Shown: positions 17,415 through 27,380, counted from the first letter of the stretch. The stretch: 64,000 nucleotides of DNA from Vallitalea okinawensis (GCF_002964605.1 NZ_PQDH01000002.1:729090-793089), one strand, 5' to 3'. Notes: a model not told the origin generated them from the letters alone. Made by a program: numbers and translations.

Positions 17415-18698
17415 TTAGTGATTCGTTTCTATTTTAACATGTAATCCCATCTTACGAAGCTTTCTAAAGAAGTATTTCTCAATTTCACGAGATACTGCGA
17501 TACTCCCAAAATTAATATAGGTCTTATCTTTAAAAGCAACAACACCTACTTTTATCTTACTTCCTTTGCTTGGTGGTGGATACATTTCAAATCGTTCAAT
17601 ATAAGGCTCTAATTCTTTAGGCATTTTTACTATACCTAAGTTTGAAATACTGCTGGTATAACTTCTTTCACCGTATTTATGATATATTGTTGGCATCAAT
17701 AAGTCTTTAATATTTAAAGGAATAATCCTAATATACCATGACTTCTCGTTCCTTACATTTCTACTTAAGTACTGCGAAATATAGCGTTTATTAATGTGCA
17801 TTTCCATGTAATAAGTGACATAAGTTAATATTTCTTCAAAACTATACTTGCCTAACCTTGGATCAATACTGGGTATGAGGCTAATGAAGAAATTTCTTAA
17901 TGTTTTTGTAGGGTATAGACCTCTTAAATTAACTGGTACATTAATACATATTGGCCGCCAATGCCTTCTACGTTTCCTTGGTGGTAAATCATATAAGTAA
18001 TCTTGAATAGATGAAAAATAAAGACCTACCAGAAATTGTGTTACTGTAACACCATACTTCAACTTGGCAATTTTATATAACTTATCACTATCAACAATAC
18101 CTGTAACAACAGAATAAACTCCTTTTGGATACATATCAAAAGGAAAATGCATCGCGTTGGGTAATTTTTCAATAAAAGGAATATGTTTGTTATAATACTT
18201 TTGAAAAGCATCTTCATACTCTTCCAGATCAACTGCAGATTTCACATCAAAAATCCCTTGAATAGGTTCCGATTTTATGCCAAGTAGTCGAAAATATTCT
18301 ACGATTAAGGTCTTAAAAAAAGTCATAGAACCTGTCCCATCTGTAATACTATGAGACATTTCTAAGCTAATCTTATTCTTAAAGTACAAGACTCTATAAG
18401 GTAATTTTTTTCTATTCTTGAAATACATAAACATACAAGGATCATACCGTTCTTCTTCAACGATAGCTCTCTGTTGGCTATGAACGAAGTAATACCAGAA
18501 AAAGCCTCTTCTCATATTAACATGAAAGTAAGGAAATCTAGGAACCGTAATATCTAAAGCTTCTTGAAGTATCTTTGGATGAACTCTATTCTTCAAGGTA
18601 ACTGAAAGGCGATAGACTGTTGAAACCCTAGTGGACATGATAGAAGGATATATTTTACCTGCATTATCTATTTTAAACCAACTTTTCTTTTTGCTCAT
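17415..18698 (-). CDS. Condensation-fold acyltransferase (alcohol acetyltransferase-like)
   Basis: 427 residues with the HxxxD core of BAHD/condensation/WES acyltransferases (EMSHSITDGTGSMTFF, near residue 120), which transfer acyl groups between a CoA or carrier and an alcohol or amine. The N-terminus, KIDNAGKIYPSIMSTR, fits the related 'alcohol acetyltransferase' group. The ATG at 18698 follows AAGGAG by 6 bases; a further ATG at 18734 has none. It is cotranscribed with the zinc-ribbon membrane protein. Substrate unknown: lipid or cell-envelope modification is a guess. Confidence 0.75.
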   Translation of the reverse strand: MSKKKSWFKIDNAGKIYPSIMSTRVSTVYRLSVTLKNRVHPKILQEALDITVPRFPYFHVNMRRGFFWYYFVHSQQRAIVEEERYDPCMFMYFKNRKKLPYRVLYFKNKISLEMSHSITDGTGSMTFFKTLIVEYFRLLGIKSEPIQGIFDVKSAVDLEEYEDAFQKYYNKHIPFIEKLPNAMHFPFDMYPKGVYSVVTGIVDSDKLYKIAKLKYGVTVTQFLVGLYFSSIQDYLYDLPPRKRRRHWRPICINVPVNLRGLYPTKTLRNFFISLIPSIDPRLGKYSFEEILTYVTYYMEMHINKRYISQYLSRNVRNEKSWYIRIIPLNIKDLLMPTIYHKYGERSYTSSISNLGIVKMPKELEPYIERFEMYPPPSKGSKIKVGVVAFKDKTYINFGSIAVSREIEKYFFRKLRKMGLHVKIETNH

Positions 18699-18879
18699 TC
18701 GTGTCTCCTTACAAAGTATATTGAACCTTTGCATTGATAACGGTTACACACAAGTTCAATATGTCTTGCTTTAGTTTTTTATTGATTCTTATCCTAAGTT
18801 TATTTTTTTCTTATGTTAATACATTATACTATCAAAACTGAATGAGTACAATCATCAATTCAATATCTTAAGAGTGATA

Positions 18880-18902
18880 AGGGTACGAAAGGGGCATATA
18901 AT
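18880..18902 (+). promoter_or_regulatory. Candidate promoter of the GGA-hairpin RNA
   Basis: TATAAT at 18897-18902 with a weak -35 (gtgata at about 18874-18879, 17 bases upstream). Transcription would begin near 18908, right at the start of the first structured unit. The -10 match is perfect; the -35 is poor. Confidence 0.35.
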
Positions 18903-18905
18903 TCA

Positions 18906-19096
18906 TGTTACTGCAGTACAGGACGTACTGCAAGAACCCTTGAAACATGGACGTTTCCCGGGTTCGTAAACACTTCTTTTTATTCGCAAAGGGCACATGT
19001 ATTAGTGATGGCCAGTGGTACAGGACGTACCACTCAAACCCTCTGAAACACGGATGTTTCTCGGGTTTGCAATCATTAATACATGTGCCCCCTCTT
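18906..19096 (+). ncRNA. Candidate CsrA-sponge RNA (CsrB/Rsm-like), two tandem units
   Basis: About 190 bases hold two related units. Unit 1 (18906-18971): hairpin tgcagtac-AGGAC-gtactgca at 18912-18932, then hairpin gaaac-ATGGAC-gtttc inside a gaaccc/gggttc stem at 18934-18965. Unit 2 (18991-19090): a 19-bp closing stem with one G-U pair encloses agtggtac-AGGAC-gtaccact and gaaac-ACGGAT-gtttc inside aaaccc/gggttt. All four loops contain GGA flanked by AC and GT, which matches the CsrA-binding consensus ACAnGGAnGU and the CsrB repeat CAGGA(U/A/C)G, and these are the only GGA triplets in the interval. Stem bases differ between units but still pair. The strand is assigned from the GGA orientation. 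The function is inferred. Confidence 0.55.
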
Positions 19097-19720
19097 TTAA
19101 CTTGCTCTTTCCTTCTTCGCTTTAATCATTTTAAGTCGAGTAAATTCTTCACGTTCTTTCTCCTCTAAAGCATTGGTAATATCTTTCGTAATACGTTCAT
19201 AACGAGGAATCATTACATTTTTTAAGGCATTAGCTCTCTTCTGTGTCCGTTTAATATTAATGGCTAATCGGTAGATAGCATTTTCTATCTCAGCAATAAC
19301 AACTGTCAAGTGCTTAACCTTATAGAACTTCTGGAAAGCTTCATCTAAAGCAATGTTAGTTCTTGAAACACCAAACTGAGGTTTTATTTCCTTTTCTTCA
19401 ATAGTGACAACAGGTATTTCAACACCCATAATACTACGTACTTTGATATGAACACCGATCTCTTCATCAATAGCATAACCGATTTCTTCAACTGTACTGA
19501 TACCAATTGTAATATTCGCCATTTGTAAAGCCTCATAAGCGCCGCTAAAGGTAACATCGATTTCCTTTTGTATAGCATCCGCTTTATCAATAAGTAACAT
19601 CATTTCACGTATTAAAATATTACGCTTCTTATCCAGTAATTCATAACCTTGCTTGGATAGCCGAAGAGAAGCCTTTGCTTTAATCAAATTCCCCTTGGTA
19701 GGAAATAAAGTTGTATCCAT
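19097..19720 (-). CDS. atpD: V-type ATP synthase subunit D
   Basis: 207 residues, the usual length. It forms the central rotor shaft coiled coil: FPTKGNLIKAKASLRLSKQGYELLDKKRNILI at the start (shown by FPTKGNLIKAK and LLDKKRNIL) and a C-terminal helix (RTQKRANALKNVMIPRYE). It is the last gene of the operon; its ATG overlaps the stop codon of subunit B in TAATG. It converges on the candidate GGA-hairpin RNA. No classic T-tract terminator is seen past its stop, and the structured RNA region may serve that purpose. Confidence 0.97.
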   Translation of the reverse strand: MDTTLFPTKGNLIKAKASLRLSKQGYELLDKKRNILIREMMLLIDKADAIQKEIDVTFSGAYEALQMANITIGISTVEEIGYAIDEEIGVHIKVRSIMGVEIPVVTIEEKEIKPQFGVSRTNIALDEAFQKFYKVKHLTVVIAEIENAIYRLAINIKRTQKRANALKNVMIPRYERITKDITNALEEKEREEFTRLKMIKAKKERAS

Positions 19721-21120
19721 TAAGCATCACTGCCTTTTTTCTTATATGGTTTATAATATTCATCCAATAGTTCTGGAGCAATACGATCCAATTCTTCTCG
19801 AGGTAAAATACCAAGTAAACTCCACCCTAAATCAAGGGTTCCATCAATATCCCTGTTTTCATTTCTACCCTGAGAAACAAATTCTTTCTCAAAAGCGTGA
19901 CCAAATGTCATGTACTTCTTATCGATATCACTTAACTCGTCTTCCCCTATTACAGATGCTAAAGCTTTTACTTCTTGAACATGTGCATAGGCTGCAAAAA
20001 GTTGATTTGCAACAGAAGGATGATCTTCTCTTGTATAACCTTTTCCAATACCATCTTTCATCAATCTGGATAAGGATGGCAAGACGATAATAGGTGGGTA
20101 GACACCTTTCTGATGAAGTTCTCTACTTAAAACCACTTGCCCTTCGGTGATATAACCAGTTAAATCTGGAATAGGATGGGTAATATCATCGTTTGGCATT
20201 GTCAAAATTGGAATCTGAGTAATGGATCCTTCTCGGTCTTTTAACATACCAGCTCTTTCATATAAAGAAGCAAGATCAGAGTAAGTATAACCTGGAAATC
20301 CTTTTCTTGATGGAATTTCTCCCTTAGAAGAAGAAATCTCTCTTAATGCTTCACAATAAGATGTCATATCGGTTAGTATAACTAAGACATGCATGTTATG
20401 TTCAAAAGCTAAATATTCTGCAGTTGTCAACGCACAACGTGGTGTAACAATTCTTTCTGCTACTGGATCATTAGCAAGATTCAAAAACATAGCAACCTTT
20501 TGAATAACGCCGCTTTCTTCAAAACTTCTTCTAAAGTAATCCGCTACATCATTTTTAACACCCATAGCTGCAAAAACTACTGCAAAGTTTTCAATACCCT
20601 TACCTTCAGCAATTTTTGCCTGCTGTACAATTTGAACCGCTAATTGATCATGAGGTAAACCGTTTCCCGAGAATACAGGTAATTTTTGACCTCTGATCAG
20701 AGTTGTCAAACCATCAATAGCAGAAATACCAGTTTGTATAAAGTTCCTTGGGTACTTCCTCGTAACAGGATTTAATGGACTTCCATTAATATCTATTTTC
20801 TTCTCTGCCAGTATTTCTCCTAATCCATCGATGGGACGTCCTTTACCATCAAAGGTACGTCCTAGAACTTCTTTTGATAGCGGCATTTCAAGAGGATGCC
20901 CTGTAAATAACGTCTTTGTGTTAGAGCCTGATAAACCAACAGTTCCTTCAAAAATCTGTACGATAGCTACGTCACCAGTTATTTGAATAACACGTCCTAC
21001 ACGCTTTTCACCATGCTCTAATGTGATTTCTACGATTTCTTCAAATGCTACATCTGTAACACCTTCAAGTATGATCAAAGATCCTTTAATCTCTTTTAAA
21101 CCTACGTATTGTATACTCAT
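19720..21120 (-). CDS. atpB: V-type ATP synthase subunit B
   Basis: 466 residues, the non-catalytic nucleotide-site subunit that alternates with A in the hexamer. The N-terminal beta barrel ([15 protein letters not shown]) is followed by the RecA-like core without a classic P-loop ([14 protein letters not shown]), then [38 protein letters not shown] and [18 protein letters not shown]. The start overlaps the subunit A stop as ATGA, which indicates coupled translation. Confidence 0.97.
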   Translation of the reverse strand: MSIQYVGLKEIKGSLIILEGVTDVAFEEIVEITLEHGEKRVGRVIQITGDVAIVQIFEGTVGLSGSNTKTLFTGHPLEMPLSKEVLGRTFDGKGRPIDGLGEILAEKKIDINGSPLNPVTRKYPRNFIQTGISAIDGLTTLIRGQKLPVFSGNGLPHDQLAVQIVQQAKIAEGKGIENFAVVFAAMGVKNDVADYFRRSFEESGVIQKVAMFLNLANDPVAERIVTPRCALTTAEYLAFEHNMHVLVILTDMTSYCEALREISSSKGEIPSRKGFPGYTYSDLASLYERAGMLKDREGSITQIPILTMPNDDITHPIPDLTGYITEGQVVLSRELHQKGVYPPIIVLPSLSRLMKDGIGKGYTREDHPSVANQLFAAYAHVQEVKALASVIGEDELSDIDKKYMTFGHAFEKEFVSQGRNENRDIDGTLDLGWSLLGILPREELDRIAPELLDEYYKPYKKKGSDA

Positions 21121-22907
21121 GATTGTTTCTTCCTTTCAAACAATCTATAACTATCAATTAAACTGTCGCATTCCTTATCTATTGCTGCAAAGTATTCATC
21201 AAATTGTGACATATCATCGTTACCTACGGTATACTTAATGTTGATTAGTTTTTCAAAGATACCTGTTTTACGAATTTGTGAAACTGGAATGTCTTTTTTG
21301 ATAACTTCTCTGGTTTTCTCTTTAAGTTGATGGATGAGTTTCAACATATAGTACTGCTTTTCAAGAGGTACAAAAGTATCGATATCATGAAAAGCATTTT
21401 GCTGAAGAAAACCAAGTCTTATGGTTTTTGTAATCTCTAAAGTAAGCTTCTGTCCTTCTGGTAATACGTCAGCACCTATTAATTTGACAATCTCCATTAG
21501 ACTACTTTCTTCTTGAAGCAGCCCCATCATTTCCTTACGTAAATCTAGGAATTCACCAGATATTTTTTCATCGTACCAACTGCTTAAATCATCCATGTAC
21601 TCTGTATAACTGTCTAACCAGTTAATTGCAGGATAATGCCTTGCATATGCTAACTGACGGTCTAAAGCCCAGAAGCAACGAACAAAACGTTTCGTATTTT
21701 GTGTGACAGGCTCAGAGAAGTCCCCTCCCTGCGGTGAAACAGCACCTATAATGGATACGGACCCTTCTGTACCATTTAGGTTTTCTACATAACCAGCTCT
21801 TTCATAAAACTGTGATAATCGTGATGGAAGATAAGCTGGGAAGCCTTCTTCTGCTGGCATTTCTTCGAGGCGCCCTGATATCTCTCTAAGAGCTTCAGCC
21901 CATCTTGATGTAGAGTCAGCCATAATAGCTACATGGTAACCCATATCACGGTAATACTCTGCCAATGTTATTCCAGTATAGATAGACGCTTCTCTTGCTG
22001 CAACAGGCATATTGGACGTATTTGCAATAAGTACTGTTCTTTCCATCAAAGATTTTCCTGACTTAGGGTCGATGAGTTTAGGAAACTCTTCTAAAACGTC
22101 TGTAATTTCATTACCACGTTCTCCACACCCTATATAGACGATAAGGTCAGCATCAGACCACTTTGCTAATTGATGTTGCGTCATGGTTTTTCCTGTACCA
22201 AACCCACCAGGGATAGCAGCTGTTCCTCCCTTAGCTATAGGGAAAAATGTATCAATTACTCTTTGTCCAGTTATAAGTGGCATTTCCATGCGTTTACGTT
22301 CATCAAAGGGACGTGGCTTTCTTACTGGCCAATACTGTACTAAAGTTAAATCTTCTTTTCTCCCGTTATCATCTTCTATAGTAACGATGGTATCTTTTAT
22401 TGTATATTGACCATCATTAGTAATAGATAGCACTTTACCTTTTTTACCTGGAGGTAACATAACTTTATGAAGAATTAAACTTGTTTCTTGTACTTCTGCG
22501 ATGGTATCTCCCGCTTTTACTTCTTCGCCTACTTTTACAAGGATCTTTGTCTCCCATTTCTTTTCAGGATCCAAGGCTTCTACCTGTAAGCCTCTACCTA
22601 TAAATGCTCCTGTTTTCTTCGCAATATATTCTAAAGGTCTTTGAATCCCATCAAAAACCTCTCCAACAATCCCTGGTCCTAATTGCAGAGATAAGGGCAT
22701 TCCAGTTGTATACACCGGCTCACCAATTTTTAAGCCAGTTGTTACTTCATATACCTGAACAATAGCCCGGTCGCCTGTTATACCAATTACTTCACCTGTC
22801 AATTGCATATTCCCAACCAAAACCCGTTCTAACATCTCAAACTTATCGCTACCTTCAATGGTAACAACGGGTCCATTTATTTCATAGATTTTGCCCTTTT
22901 GTTCCAC
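21117..22907 (-). CDS. atpA: V-type ATP synthase catalytic subunit A
   Basis: 596 residues. Walker A GGFGTGKT at 234-241, GCGERGNE with the catalytic Glu, and the non-homologous region (~110-190) that separates V-type A from F-type beta. It also has [22 protein letters not shown] and the C-terminal helical domain. It hydrolyses or makes ATP coupled to ion flow through the I/K membrane sector. The ribosome site is weak but the start agrees with the family ([16 protein letters not shown]). Confidence 0.98.
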   Translation of the reverse strand: MEQKGKIYEINGPVVTIEGSDKFEMLERVLVGNMQLTGEVIGITGDRAIVQVYEVTTGLKIGEPVYTTGMPLSLQLGPGIVGEVFDGIQRPLEYIAKKTGAFIGRGLQVEALDPEKKWETKILVKVGEEVKAGDTIAEVQETSLILHKVMLPPGKKGKVLSITNDGQYTIKDTIVTIEDDNGRKEDLTLVQYWPVRKPRPFDERKRMEMPLITGQRVIDTFFPIAKGGTAAIPGGFGTGKTMTQHQLAKWSDADLIVYIGCGERGNEITDVLEEFPKLIDPKSGKSLMERTVLIANTSNMPVAAREASIYTGITLAEYYRDMGYHVAIMADSTSRWAEALREISGRLEEMPAEEGFPAYLPSRLSQFYERAGYVENLNGTEGSVSIIGAVSPQGGDFSEPVTQNTKRFVRCFWALDRQLAYARHYPAINWLDSYTEYMDDLSSWYDEKISGEFLDLRKEMMGLLQEESSLMEIVKLIGADVLPEGQKLTLEITKTIRLGFLQQNAFHDIDTFVPLEKQYYMLKLIHQLKEKTREVIKKDIPVSQIRKTGIFEKLINIKYTVGNDDMSQFDEYFAAIDKECDSLIDSYRLFERKKQS

Positions 22908-22958
22908 TCTGTCACCTTCTTACTATATTATCAACAACCCACACCTTTGTCATTTGTC

Positions 22959-23555
22959 TTAACATGATTTCATATTACAACTTTTAATAAATTCTTGGCT
23001 TTTTTCTTGTAGACTTTCAAGTAATGTATCGTTTATATAACGTCTATTATCCACATTTTCTACGATACATCCCCCTATGATATCATCATAGCCATCATAT
23101 AATATAACCTCATGACCAAAACGTTCTTTCAACTCTTGTAAGTACTTTTCATCATTCTTACTGATGATTATATGAATGTTTCCCTCACCTATTTGCTTCA
23201 CATTAGCATCAATAGTCTTAAATAAGTAGTCTTTATATTCTTCTGTTAAAGTGTACTCTCTCAATTTCTTTTTGACTAAACTAAAAACTTCCTCTATGAT
23301 TTCTTCACGACGATTGAGTAGGCTTTTCTTCTGTTCCATCAATGCCTTAGAAACCATCTCTTTTTTTTGTTGATCGATTGATCTAATACTATGTTGAATA
23401 TTTAAATATGCAGTTTCCAAACAATCCAACTCTTTTTCCTTTAGAGCATTTGCTCGATTCTTTTCAGCTTTTTTTATGATATCTTCTTTCTCATGTGTAG
23501 CTTTCGTATATATGGTATTAGAAAACTTATCCAATTTATTGTTAATAGAACCCAT
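22959..23555 (-). CDS. atpE: V-type ATP synthase subunit E
   Basis: 198 residues. A long N-terminal charged coiled coil (IIKKAEKNRANALKEKELDC) precedes a C-terminal globular part (IGGCIVENVDNRRYINDTLL) typical of the peripheral stalk subunit E, which pairs with the H/G coiled coil encoded first in the operon. It begins 11 bases after subunit F. Confidence 0.9.
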   Translation of the reverse strand: MGSINNKLDKFSNTIYTKATHEKEDIIKKAEKNRANALKEKELDCLETAYLNIQHSIRSIDQQKKEMVSKALMEQKKSLLNRREEIIEEVFSLVKKKLREYTLTEEYKDYLFKTIDANVKQIGEGNIHIIISKNDEKYLQELKERFGHEVILYDGYDDIIGGCIVENVDNRRYINDTLLESLQEKSQEFIKSCNMKSC

Positions 23556-23566
23556 TTATCTTCACC

Positions 23567-23875
23567 TCAAATCTTAAGCCCTATTGCATCTCTGACATAC
23601 CTGGTAATGGAATCAGGTGTCCGTCCTGTACCATGTCGATCTGGAATCTCTACGATTAATGGTAGTGGATAATTAAGTTTAATATCGCTAATATCTTTTT
23701 CCACCAACTTAGCCAACTTTTCTGTAATTAGAATAATTCCAATATCTCGATCTTGTAAACACTCATCGAAAGCATCTTTTACTTCATTTGGTTCATGGAC
23801 TACTACCCCATCCACACCAGCTAAACGCATACCCGATCTTGTATCCACGTTATCACTGATTAAAAACATTCTCAT
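23567..23875 (-). CDS. atpF: V-type ATP synthase subunit F
   Basis: 102 residues. Small alpha/beta subunit that binds the D shaft: FLISDNVDTRSGMRLAGVDG and IGIILITEKLAKLV, PLIVEIPDRHG. The ATG at 23875 is preferred over a GTG at 23884 because GGGTGA then has normal spacing. It sits between K and E. Confidence 0.92.
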   Translation of the reverse strand: MRMFLISDNVDTRSGMRLAGVDGVVVHEPNEVKDAFDECLQDRDIGIILITEKLAKLVEKDISDIKLNYPLPLIVEIPDRHGTGRTPDSITRYVRDAIGLKI

Positions 23876-23889
23876 AAAAATCACCCAGC

Positions 23890-24333
23890 TTAAAGATTTC
23901 CAATAATCAAGATTGATATGATCAAACCATAAATAGCAATCCCCTCTGCTAAACCTACATAGATTAATGTCTTACCTAATAATTTTTCGTTTTCTGAAAT
24001 AGCACCTAAGGCTGCTGAACCCGTAACACCAACCGCAATTCCTGCTCCAATACAAGCAAGTCCAGTTGATAATGCTGCTGCTAAATAGCCTAAACCAGAG
24101 CCTGTGCTAACCATGGCCGCATCTACTACTTCATTTGCCATCTCTGCTGCGGAAGCATCTACTCCACCATACATGAAAATAGTTGCACCAATTAGTAAGC
24201 CAAAGAAAGTCAATACATTAACTCCTAAAAAAGTTTTAACTTTTTTTCCATCAACAGCCCTCTTTGTACAAACTACTCCAAAAACCACTGTTGTTAATAC
24301 AAGTAAAATTGTTATAAATAAAATGAAATTCAT
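23890..24333 (-). CDS. atpK: V-type ATP synthase subunit K (proteolipid c-ring)
   Basis: 147 residues with four helices (about 3-22, 35-54, 78-105, 119-143). The C-terminal pair has the c-subunit pattern with the ion-carrying Glu130 in GLAEGIAIYGLI. The N-terminal pair (FILFITILLVLTTVVFG; GVNVLTFFGLLIGATIF) has no such acid. The ATG at 24333 follows AAGGAGG by 8 bases; an earlier ATG at 24363 precedes the ribosome site. Whether protons or sodium are carried cannot be told from what I see. Confidence 0.93.
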   Translation of the reverse strand: MNFILFITILLVLTTVVFGVVCTKRAVDGKKVKTFLGVNVLTFFGLLIGATIFMYGGVDASAAEMANEVVDAAMVSTGSGLGYLAAALSTGLACIGAGIAVGVTGSAALGAISENEKLLGKTLIYVGLAEGIAIYGLIISILIIGNL

Positions 24334-24346
24334 TTTAATGTCCTCC

Positions 24347-26278
24347 TTAAACTTCTGATTCATATTTTATTTTAAATGGATTAATTTCTCTTCCGTCCCC
24401 TTCATAAAAGCGGCTAAACATTTCATAATATTCAAGCCTTAAACCTTGAATAAAGACGATTAAGCCCTCAAGCCCGATAATGATGATGTTTCCTACTATA
24501 AAGATGATGATTCCACCAATTTCTCCAGTCATCTCTCCTAAGGTCTTAACAGCCATGAAAAGTCCAACATGATTCAGAGCAAAAGCTCCTATACGTACAA
24601 AAGAGAGTGTATTACTAAGTATTGATAAAAGTATCTCAACGACTTCAAAAAACGCTTCTACTATAAATCCACCCTTTTCCTTAGGAAATACATCTTTAGC
24701 ATGGTTCACATACTTCATCAAAGGATGCGAGAAGAATAATATGATGATTGGTACTATAAGGAATAAAATAATATATAGAGGGTTTGAATAGAATTGATAA
24801 TTAGCTACTATTCCTCCTACTACGCCTAATAAAGCTAGATAAAACACTAAACCTACAACACCATTTTTATCAAATAGCACTTTACCATAATTTTTATTTC
24901 TTAAAGCATTATAAATATTAATCAGCATAGCAATGATTATCAATAATACACCAATCCCTATACCTATTCCTAAGATTAGATATTGGTCTTCCATTGGCGT
25001 AATTAAATGAGGTATTCTGGTATGCCCAATTTCTTCTATACCAAATATTGATCCATATACTAAACCAAATATCATTGAAGAAAATCCAGTCATCATAATA
25101 ACTTTCCCAAGCATAATACCGGATTTTTTGAAAGCCGAATACCCTAATAATGCTAATATAAAACCTTGGCCCACATCACCAAACATCATACCGAAAAATA
25201 GCATGTATGTAATAGCTACAAATGGTGTGGGGTCAAATTCATTATAGGATGGTGTGCCATACATATTGACCAATTCCTGAAAAGGTCTAAATATAGGATT
25301 ATTTTTTAACTTTGTTGGTGGTTTTAATTTTGGTACATCTTCAGGTTCTTCTACGACATAAGAAATTGTTGACGATTTATCTAATTCATCTCGAAAATCT
25401 TCTAACTCTGACTCACTGATCCAACCGTGGAGACAAAAGATTTCTTTTGAATGTGCAGCGTACTTGCGCACATGAAATACTTGATAGTATTTATTAGCAC
25501 TGTAATATATTTTCTTCAATTGTTCTACATGGTCTGTGGCATAATTACTAACCATTTTAGCTAGATCTTCCAGTTTCCGTTCAAGAACAGTAATGTCATT
25601 TTCTACTTTTATAAGAGCTTCCTTTGGATGACCTTCTACCTCACCAGAAATGAATATCCTATGAAAATATAATGACGAAAACAATGAGTCCACTTTTTCA
25701 TGAGATTCTTCTGGTGAAAAGTACATGATGTATACTTGGTCCTCTTCTTGGAAGACTTCAATAACGATAACATCTACATTTTCAGTGTAATGATCCAGTT
25801 TATCAAAATTATACTTGGGTAAAGAACCGAATCTGAATTTAATAAAGTTGAAATGAAAGAATTTATCGATCTCAACATCCAAATCCTGTAAAAGTAGCAA
25901 TTGCTTTTTTATCTTTCTCTTTTTATCTAAATCTTTCTCTACCTGTTTCCTGTAGTCATCCCATTCTTTAAGCTTTTTATTAACTTCATCCATATAGTCT
26001 TCAGTCATCTCAAGATCTGATATACAATTCTCATTGTATAAATCTAAGTCTTTTTCATTAACTTCTATCCCTAATTTGGCTAATGCTTCTTTAGCGCTTT
26101 TTAAAAGATGGGTATAAGGATTTTCCACTATATAAGGAGTAATACCCTTGACATCATCCAATATGCTCATAGAATTAACCAGTTCAATATCTCTTTTAAC
26201 AAGGCATGTGCTTACAAATTCGTCTAAAGAATTTTTAGGTCCAACGATGTTAATAAATCGCATTTTTTCTACTGCCAT
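24347..26278 (-). CDS. atpI: V-type ATP synthase subunit I (a)
   Basis: 643 residues. A soluble N-terminal half (1-~330) with coiled coil (EWDDYRKQVEKDLDKKRKIK) is followed by about seven membrane helices from FVAITYMLFFGMMFGDVGQG onwards. SNTLSFVRIGAFALNHVG carries the Arg essential for ion transfer next to the c-ring, and EGLIVFIQGLRLEYYEMFS ends the membrane part. It forms the stator side of the ion channel. Confidence 0.96.
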   Translation of the reverse strand: MAVEKMRFINIVGPKNSLDEFVSTCLVKRDIELVNSMSILDDVKGITPYIVENPYTHLLKSAKEALAKLGIEVNEKDLDLYNENCISDLEMTEDYMDEVNKKLKEWDDYRKQVEKDLDKKRKIKKQLLLLQDLDVEIDKFFHFNFIKFRFGSLPKYNFDKLDHYTENVDVIVIEVFQEEDQVYIMYFSPEESHEKVDSLFSSLYFHRIFISGEVEGHPKEALIKVENDITVLERKLEDLAKMVSNYATDHVEQLKKIYYSANKYYQVFHVRKYAAHSKEIFCLHGWISESELEDFRDELDKSSTISYVVEEPEDVPKLKPPTKLKNNPIFRPFQELVNMYGTPSYNEFDPTPFVAITYMLFFGMMFGDVGQGFILALLGYSAFKKSGIMLGKVIMMTGFSSMIFGLVYGSIFGIEEIGHTRIPHLITPMEDQYLILGIGIGIGVLLIIIAMLINIYNALRNKNYGKVLFDKNGVVGLVFYLALLGVVGGIVANYQFYSNPLYIILFLIVPIIILFFSHPLMKYVNHAKDVFPKEKGGFIVEAFFEVVEILLSILSNTLSFVRIGAFALNHVGLFMAVKTLGEMTGEIGGIIIFIVGNIIIIGLEGLIVFIQGLRLEYYEMFSRFYEGDGREINPFKIKYESEV

Positions 26279-26335
26279 TACATCCCTCCTCCTTTACTCT
26301 ATAGTTCTTACAACTTATTTTGCTTTAATACTTTT

Positions 26336-27376
26336 CTAGGTTATACGAAAAATCATACTCTTAATCCTTTTAGGCTTTAAGCCATACCTAATTCCTTCAA
26401 CAACTGTAATAATATTCATCAGTTCTACTTCTTTTAGATGCAAATAGGATATAATAGAAGCAATTGAAAAAGGTTTTGTTTTCAGAAGTTTCTCATGCAG
26501 CTTTAAAATATACTTCCAATGATTATAATCAAATAGAAGTTGATTATCATCTTCAAAGATATGGGCATATGTGGTCATCTTATAAAGCTTCAATAAATCA
26601 TCAACGGATTCAGTTTCTACCATTTGATGCAGCAACGCTTTACTGATATGATTATTACCTGGGATGAGGTAACGATAAACCAGATCTTTATCCATATGAT
26701 AATATTTCTTGACACGATAAATCCATAATAAATTCAGTATATCAATTTCTTCTCCAATAGATCGAGTAACGACACGTTTGTCTTCACCTTTTAAGTAACG
26801 ATCTTTAGCTTTTGATATCCAACGGAAGTAATATAAGTCTAAAGCCATCTCAATTGTAAACATACTGGCTTCATTATCACTTTCTACTAAAGGGACTAAT
26901 ATTTTATAATATTCTGTTCCTTTTAAACCGTTTACCAATTCAGATAATGTAGTCGAGGCTAATAGTTTCTTTAAATTAATCTGACTCTTTTCCAAAATAA
27001 ATAATGAAGGCTGTATCTCATCTAGACTATGATGGATATGCAATGTTCGAATCATCATTTTTATGTCTTCAATTTCATAACGTATTATATTATACATCAT
27101 AAAATGAGCTTCATAGCCTTTGATCAGCTTCATAAGCTTCTGACATCTTCTAAACTGAGCATTCCTTAAGATATGCTCTAATTCCCCTCTGTGAATGGTC
27201 TGTTCATCAACATTACTGAGCACCTTGCCATAGCTTGTTTTATGTTTTAAGAACGCAACGACCTCATTGACAGATTGCTTAGTTATGAGTTCTTCATAAT
27301 CTTGATCAATTAACATCTTACTGGTTTTGGCTTTAATTTTAGTATTCAGATAACTGTACTTTAATATTGAAAACAT
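26336..27376 (-). CDS. atpC: V-type ATP synthase subunit C
   Basis: 346 residues, mostly helical, the V-ATPase C/d (AC39) socket subunit that joins the central shaft to the c-ring. Seen: YSYLNTKIKAKTSKML at the start, YNIIRYEIEDIKMMIR, DLYYFRWI and EVELMNIITVVEGIRYGL at the end. GAAGGTG precedes the ATG, and it starts 4 bases after subunit H. Confidence 0.93.
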   Translation of the reverse strand: MFSILKYSYLNTKIKAKTSKMLIDQDYEELITKQSVNEVVAFLKHKTSYGKVLSNVDEQTIHRGELEHILRNAQFRRCQKLMKLIKGYEAHFMMYNIIRYEIEDIKMMIRTLHIHHSLDEIQPSLFILEKSQINLKKLLASTTLSELVNGLKGTEYYKILVPLVESDNEASMFTIEMALDLYYFRWISKAKDRYLKGEDKRVVTRSIGEEIDILNLLWIYRVKKYYHMDKDLVYRYLIPGNNHISKALLHQMVETESVDDLLKLYKMTTYAHIFEDDNQLLFDYNHWKYILKLHEKLLKTKPFSIASIISYLHLKEVELMNIITVVEGIRYGLKPKRIKSMIFRIT

Positions 27377-27380
27377 ACTT

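Noticed and set aside
18906-19090. ANTAR-type antitermination hairpins
   Set aside because: Two loops (ATGGAC, ACGGAT) fit the A1/G4 hexaloop rule, but the other two are five-base loops, and the conserved AC..GU flanks fit CsrA better. Kept only as an alternative.
18947-19168. 73-codon plus-strand open frame across the hairpin RNA region
   Set aside because: No ribosome site, odd composition, and it runs through all of unit 2 and into the subunit D gene on the other strand; the structured RNA explains the sequence better.
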